From an uncultured Georgenia sp. (GTDB lineage: Bacteria > Actinomycetota > Actinomycetes > Actinomycetales > Actinomycetaceae): 43,722 nucleotides of DNA. Positions 40,173 to 43,722 of the stretch are shown piece after piece; the stretch's first letter is position 1; each line of letters opens with the position of its first letter. The stretch covers positions 1-43,722 of the forward strand of contig NZ_CALGNQ010000244.1 in assembly GCF_937958535.1 (NCBI RefSeq). Direction: 5' to 3'. The notes beneath the pieces were generated by a model. It was not told where the DNA came from. It saw only the letters and a list, made by a program, of their open reading frames with translations, and did not search any database. The position numbers and the translations under genes are program-made.

Positions 40173-41465
40173 TCACGAGGCCGGTACCGCCTTGCTCAGT
40201 GCCGCAATGAGCCTATCCATCCAGTCACCGTCGCGGCGATCGAACCCGTCGGACAGGAGCTTCATGACGAAGCGCATGAGCACCGGCCGGGGGAGACCGT
40301 ACTTCACGCATGCCCGCATGATCTCCGGGCGCTCGATGAGCCGGGCGAATCCCTGGCCGAGGGTGAAGTACCCGCCGAGCTCGTCGGCGAGGATCTTGGG
40401 GTAGGTCCGCAGCGCCTTCTCCATGGCGTAGGGGGTGTGCCGCACGAGCGCCTGGGAGATGACGTCGGCGGCAATCCGCCCGGACTGCATGGCGTAGGCG
40501 ATGCCCTCCCCGTTGAACGGGGAGACCATGCCGCCGGAGTCGCCCACGAGGAGCAGGCCCTGGGAGTAGTGCGGCTTGCGGTTGAAGGCCATCGGCAGGG
40601 CGGCGCTGCGCAGCTCGCCCACCTGGTTCTCCGGGGTGAACTCCCACTCCTGGGGGGCGTTGCGCATCCACTGGGCGAAGAGCGCCTTGTAGTCCAGCTT
40701 GGTGGGCCGGGCGGTGGAGCTGAGCGAGCCGAGGCCGACGTTCACGGTGCCGTCGCCGAGGGCGAAGATCCAGCCGTAGCCCGGCTGGAGGTTGGACCTG
40801 CCCGGCTCCCCGTCCCACAGCTCGAGGTGGGACTCCATCATCGGGTCGTCGTGGCGGGGGCTCTTGAAGTACGTGCGGATCGCCACACCCATCGGGCGGT
40901 TGTCGTTCTTCTCGATCCCCATCGTCGTGGCCAGCCGCGCGGAGACACCGCCGGCGTCGACGACCACTCGGGCGCGGAAGGTGCGCTCCTCACGGGTGCG
41001 GCGGCCGTTCTCGTCCACCAGCCGCGCGGTGACGCCGAGGATGCGTCCGGAGCGCTCGTGACGGACCGGCCCGGTGACGGCCACGCCCTCGCGCAGCCGC
41101 ACCCCGCTCCGCTCGGCGTGCCGGGCGAGGATCTCGTCGAGGTTCATCCGTGCCTTGGCCAGGCCGTAGGCCGGCTGCTCGGCGAGCTCGGGCCACGGGA
41201 TCTCGATGCAGTGGCCGGCGCCGTAGGTGCGCAGCCCCCAGTTGCGGATCCAGCCCTCGGACTCGTCGATGGACACGCCCATGCGGATGAGCTCGGCCAC
41301 CGCGCGGGGGGTGAGCCCGTCGCCGCACACCTTGTCGCGGGGGAAGGTCGCCTTCTCCAGGAGGAGGACGTCCAGCCCGCTCTGGGCGAGGTAGTGCGCC
41401 GTGGCCGAACCTGCGGGACCTGCGCCGACGACGATGACGTCGGCGTCATCGTGGGCTTGGCGCAC
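40173..41465 (-). CDS. menJ: Geranylgeranyl-reductase-family FAD oxidoreductase, MenJ-like
   Basis: FAD enzyme of 430 residues that probably saturates one isoprene unit of the menaquinone tail, as MenJ does in mycobacteria. The dinucleotide-binding VVGAGPAGSATAHYLAQ is at about 12-28, then KVCGDGLTPRAV, VVVDAGGVSARLA and GWIFALGDGTVNVGLG. The C-terminal LVGDSGGMVSPFNGEGIAYAM is the reductase-family signature. The GTG 41465 has CAGGAGAGG upstream. It is the first gene of the nuo array and divergent from menG, which supports a quinone role. Chlorophyll or archaeal lipid substrates are unlikely here. Confidence 0.85.
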   Translation of the reverse strand: MRQAHDDADVIVVGAGPAGSATAHYLAQSGLDVLLLEKATFPRDKVCGDGLTPRAVAELIRMGVSIDESEGWIRNWGLRTYGAGHCIEIPWPELAEQPAYGLAKARMNLDEILARHAERSGVRLREGVAVTGPVRHERSGRILGVTARLVDENGRRTREERTFRARVVVDAGGVSARLATTMGIEKNDNRPMGVAIRTYFKSPRHDDPMMESHLELWDGEPGRSNLQPGYGWIFALGDGTVNVGLGSLSSTARPTKLDYKALFAQWMRNAPQEWEFTPENQVGELRSAALPMAFNRKPHYSQGLLLVGDSGGMVSPFNGEGIAYAMQSGRIAADVISQALVRHTPYAMEKALRTYPKILADELGGYFTLGQGFARLIERPEIMRACVKYGLPRPVLMRFVMKLLSDGFDRRDGDWMDRLIAALSKAVPAS

Positions 41466-41531
41466 GTCACCTCTCCTGGTTCTGCGAAGGATGTTCGAGC
41501 GGGCCCAGATCGGGCACCGGGATGCGGAGGC

Positions 41532-41537
41532 AGTCTA
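41532..41537 (-). promoter_or_regulatory. Candidate -10 element for the menJ-nuo operon
   Basis: TAGACT on the minus strand lies 66 bp upstream of the menJ start. The DtxR-like iron box begins about 24 bp further upstream, so a bound repressor would sit next to or over the -35 region. No strong -35 is visible. Confidence 0.4.
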
Positions 41538-41561
41538 CAAAGGTCCCGACGGGAGGTCCGC

Positions 41562-41580
41562 TTAGGCTTACCTAACCAAG
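41562..41580. promoter_or_regulatory. DtxR/IdeR-like iron box between menJ and menG
   Basis: The core TTAGGCTTACCTAA (41562-41575) has perfect 5-bp arms, TTAGG and CCTAA, around 4 nt, the spacing of DtxR-family operators. The 19-bp site matches 14 positions of the remembered consensus TTAGGTTAGCCTAACCTAA. It overlaps TAGGCT (41563-41568), a possible -10 for menG. Iron-dependent control of menG and/or menJ-nuo is inferred. Confidence 0.6.
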
Positions 41581-41612
41581 GAGGGGTGCCCGCTGCCTGG
41601 GAGGATGGTCCC

Positions 41613-42302
41613 ATGAGCCGAGCCGACCTCGACAAGCAGCCGCGTGACGTCGCCCGGATGTTCGACGCCGTCGCCCACCGGTACGACATCACCAACGACG
41701 TCCTGTCCCTGTGGCAGGACCGGCTGTGGCGGGTGGCCACCCGGCGCGCCGTCGCCGCCGAGCCGGGCATGCGGGTGCTCGACCTCGCGGCCGGGACCGG
41801 GACGTCGAGCGAGGCGTACGCCGACGCGGGGATCGACGTCGTCCCCTGCGACTTCTCCACCGGGATGGTCGGGGTGGGCAAGCGGCGCCGGCCGGACCTG
41901 CCCTTCGTCGCCGGGGACGCCACCCGCCTCCCGTTCGCCGACGAGTCCTTCGACGTCGTCACCATCTCCTTCGGGCTGCGCAACGTCGTGGACACCGACC
42001 GCGCACTGCGCGAGATGTACCGGGTGACCCGGCCCGGCGGCCGGCTGGTCGTCTGCGAGTTCTCCCGCCCGACGTTCGGCCCCTTCCGCGCCGTCTACAC
42101 GTGGTACCTCACCCGGGTGCTGCCGCGGGTGGCGCAGCTCGTGTCCTCCAACACACCGGCCTACGGCTACCTGGCGGAGTCCATCACCGACTGGCCCGAC
42201 CAGCGGGCCCTGGCCCACGTCATCGCCCGCGCCGGGTGGCGCTCGGTGGCCTACCGCAACCTGTCGGGTGGGATCGTCGCGCTGCACCGCGCGACGCGCT
42301 GA
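41613..42302 (+). CDS. menG: Demethylmenaquinone methyltransferase
   Basis: SAM-dependent C-methyltransferase for the last ring step of menaquinone synthesis, 229 residues. RMFDAVAHRYDITNDVLSLWQDRLWR near 15-40 and VLDLAAGTGTSSE (SAM motif I, 55-67) are clear. FDVVTISFGLRNV and CEFSRPTFGPFRAVYTWYLTRVLP further on are the UbiE/MenG signatures. The ATG 41613 has GGAGGA upstream. The much longer open frame running in from 39987 crosses the divergent menJ gene and is not coding. It is 16 bp from the isochorismate synthase gene. Confidence 0.95.
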   Translation: MSRADLDKQPRDVARMFDAVAHRYDITNDVLSLWQDRLWRVATRRAVAAEPGMRVLDLAAGTGTSSEAYADAGIDVVPCDFSTGMVGVGKRRRPDLPFVAGDATRLPFADESFDVVTISFGLRNVVDTDRALREMYRVTRPGGRLVVCEFSRPTFGPFRAVYTWYLTRVLPRVAQLVSSNTPAYGYLAESITDWPDQRALAHVIARAGWRSVAYRNLSGGIVALHRATR

Positions 42303-42318
42303 CCGTAGGATCACCGCG

Positions 42319-43611
42319 ATGTCCACTGCACCTGCCGGGGAACCGGCGCGCTCCCCGCTGCTCGCGCGCACCGTCCCGATCCCCGACCCCGGCGACCTCC
42401 TCGACCTCCTGCCCCGCCCGGACGCCGCGAGCACGGTGAGCTGGGTGCGGCGCGGCGACGGTCTCGTCGGCTGGGGGGTGGCCGCCCGCGTCGACACCCG
42501 TGGCGAGACCCGGATGGCCGATGCCGACACCTGGTGGCGGACGACCGCGGCCGCGATGGTGGTCCGCGACGAGGTGCGGCTGCCCGGTACGGGCCCGGTC
42601 GCCTTCGGCTCCTTCTCCTTCTCCCGCGACTCGGCCGCCGGTGGCACGCTCGTCGTGCCGCAGGTCGTCGTGGGCCGGCGGGACGGACGCAGCTGGCTCA
42701 CCGTCGTCGGGCCCGCCGGGCTGGGGCCGACGCCGACGCTCGCCCAGAGCCGCGGCGACGTCGCGGCGGTCACCGCGCCGGGCGACGTCGAGTTCTCCGA
42801 CGGCGCGCTGACCTCCGCGCAGTGGCAGCGGGCGGTGGCCGAGGTCATCGGCACGATCCGCACCGGGGCGGTGGAGAAGGTGGTCATGGCACGCGACGTC
42901 GTCGCCCACACCGCCCGCGACGTGGACGTGCGGCACCTGCTGCGCAACCTCGCCGCCGAGTACCCCACCTGCTGGACCTTCGCGGTGGACGCGCTCGTCG
43001 GGGCGACGCCGGAGCTGCTCGTGCGCCGCGACCAGGGGCTGGTCGCCTGCCGGGTGCTGGCGGGGACGATCCAGCGCACCGGGGACGACGCGGCCGACCT
43101 GCGCCACGCCGCAGAGCTCGCCCGCTCCTCGAAGGACCTCGGGGAGCACGAGCTGGCCGTCGAGTCCGTCGCCGAGGCGCTGGCGCCGTACTGCTCGAGC
43201 TTCAACGTCCCCGAGTCACCGTTCGTCCTGCACCTGCCCAACGTCATGCACCTGGCCAGCGACGTCACCGGCGTGGTCGACCGCTCCTCCCCCGACGCCC
43301 CCAGCTCGCTCGCGCTGGCGGCGGCGCTGCACCCCACGGCGGCGGTGGGTGGCACCCCGACCGCCGCGGCGGTGGAGGTGCTCGCCGCCGCGGAGCGGAT
43401 GGACCGCGCCCGCTACGCCGCGCCGGTCGGCTGGATGGGTGCTGACGGCGACGGCGAGTGGGGCATCGCGCTGCGGTCCGGTGAGGTGACCGGCCCGCGC
43501 ACGGTGCGGCTCTTCGCCGGCTGCGGCATCGTCGCGGCCTCCGACCCGGCCGCCGAGGCACGTGAGTCGGAGGCCAAGCTGCGCCCCATGCGCAGCGCCC
43601 TGACGAGCTGA
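42319..43611 (+). CDS. menF: Isochorismate synthase
   Basis: Chorismate-to-isochorismate isomerase, first step of classical menaquinone synthesis, 430 residues. The chorismate-binding domain shows VEKVVMARDV with the general-base Lys187, LVGATPELLVRR, RVLAGTIQRTG, SSKDLGEHELAVESV, LHPTAAVGGTPT and ARYAAPVGWMGADGDGEW. The ATG 42319 lies 16 bp after menG, so the two are co-transcribed. Siderophore isochorismate synthases (EntC/DhbC) look very similar. The neighbouring menG favours a menaquinone role, but the iron box upstream of menG leaves the siderophore option open. Confidence 0.9.
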   Translation: MSTAPAGEPARSPLLARTVPIPDPGDLLDLLPRPDAASTVSWVRRGDGLVGWGVAARVDTRGETRMADADTWWRTTAAAMVVRDEVRLPGTGPVAFGSFSFSRDSAAGGTLVVPQVVVGRRDGRSWLTVVGPAGLGPTPTLAQSRGDVAAVTAPGDVEFSDGALTSAQWQRAVAEVIGTIRTGAVEKVVMARDVVAHTARDVDVRHLLRNLAAEYPTCWTFAVDALVGATPELLVRRDQGLVACRVLAGTIQRTGDDAADLRHAAELARSSKDLGEHELAVESVAEALAPYCSSFNVPESPFVLHLPNVMHLASDVTGVVDRSSPDAPSSLALAAALHPTAAVGGTPTAAAVEVLAAAERMDRARYAAPVGWMGADGDGEWGIALRSGEVTGPRTVRLFAGCGIVAASDPAAEARESEAKLRPMRSALTS

Positions 43612-43722
43612 CCGGCCTCGTCCGCCCCGCCCCGGCTCAGGTGTCTCGCCCCTTTCACTCAGTTCGCCCCGCTCCCAGGGGCGAGCGACGATCGAAAAGT
43701 ACGAAGCACACTGCGGGGCCCG

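Noticed and set aside
39987..41612. In-frame extension of menG far upstream, which could suggest a fusion protein.
   Set aside because: The extension is antisense to menJ and crosses the shared promoter region; the conserved MenG N-terminus begins at ATG 41613 after a good ribosome binding site.
43664..43684. A 7-bp hairpin after the isochorismate synthase gene as a terminator.
   Set aside because: Short stem with a 7-nt loop, no T tract, and the next gene is outside the window, so its role cannot be judged.

Overview
The window is high-GC DNA (GTG and TTG starts are common, genes are tightly packed) from an actinomycete, most likely a Micrococcales-type organism. The gene order secE-nusG-rplK-rplA-rplJ-rplL-rpoB-rpoC beside rpmG-MaoC-MaoC-murB, the type NADH dehydrogenase and the menaquinone genes support this. 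The species cannot be named from the sequence.

Layout. 1-8292, minus strand: tRNA-Trp, secE, nusG, rplK, rplA, an L10-leader-like region, rplJ, rplL, rpoB and the 5' end of rpoC. 8514-9740: an aspartate-type aminotransferase. 9741-14506: an accessory module with a histidine kinase and OmpR-family regulator on the plus strand, facing two paralogous small exported proteins and an APH-fold phosphotransferase on the minus strand. 14578-18136: an adenosine-deaminase-family gene, then murB, two MaoC-type hot-dog genes, rpmG, tRNA-Met and tRNA-Thr. 18198-22644: a CaiB-type CoA-transferase, tRNA-Tyr, yajQ, htpX and an FprA-type ferredoxin reductase. 22761-41465: one minus-strand array of menJ-like reductase, nuoA to nuoN and a long-chain polyprenyl diphosphate synthase. 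41613-43611, divergent: menG and an isochorismate synthase.

How it fits together. Most of the window is housekeeping: transcription and translation at one end, menaquinone-dependent respiration at the other. Quinone-tail synthesis (polyprenyl synthase), tail reduction (MenJ), ring methylation (MenG) and the isochorismate branch flank complex I, which reduces the quinone. Many nuo genes overlap by ATGA or GTGA, suggesting translational coupling.

The most unusual part is the 9.7-14.5 kb module. The two small proteins have Sec-type signal peptides. One ends in 30 consecutive [Ser/Thr]-[Ala/Pro]-X tripeptides running to the C-terminus, and its paralogue has shorter runs of the same pattern. Both genes and the kinase gene are preceded by CTCTCATC-like boxes spaced 11 or 22 bp apart, which suggests one regulon. 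Other points of interest are a NuoG in which all four N7 iron-sulfur ligands are replaced at exact motif spacing, an Asn at the main rifampicin position of RpoB, a DtxR/IdeR-like iron box between menJ and menG, and a GTG codon one base after tRNA-Tyr. All functional statements come from reading motifs; no database search was run.
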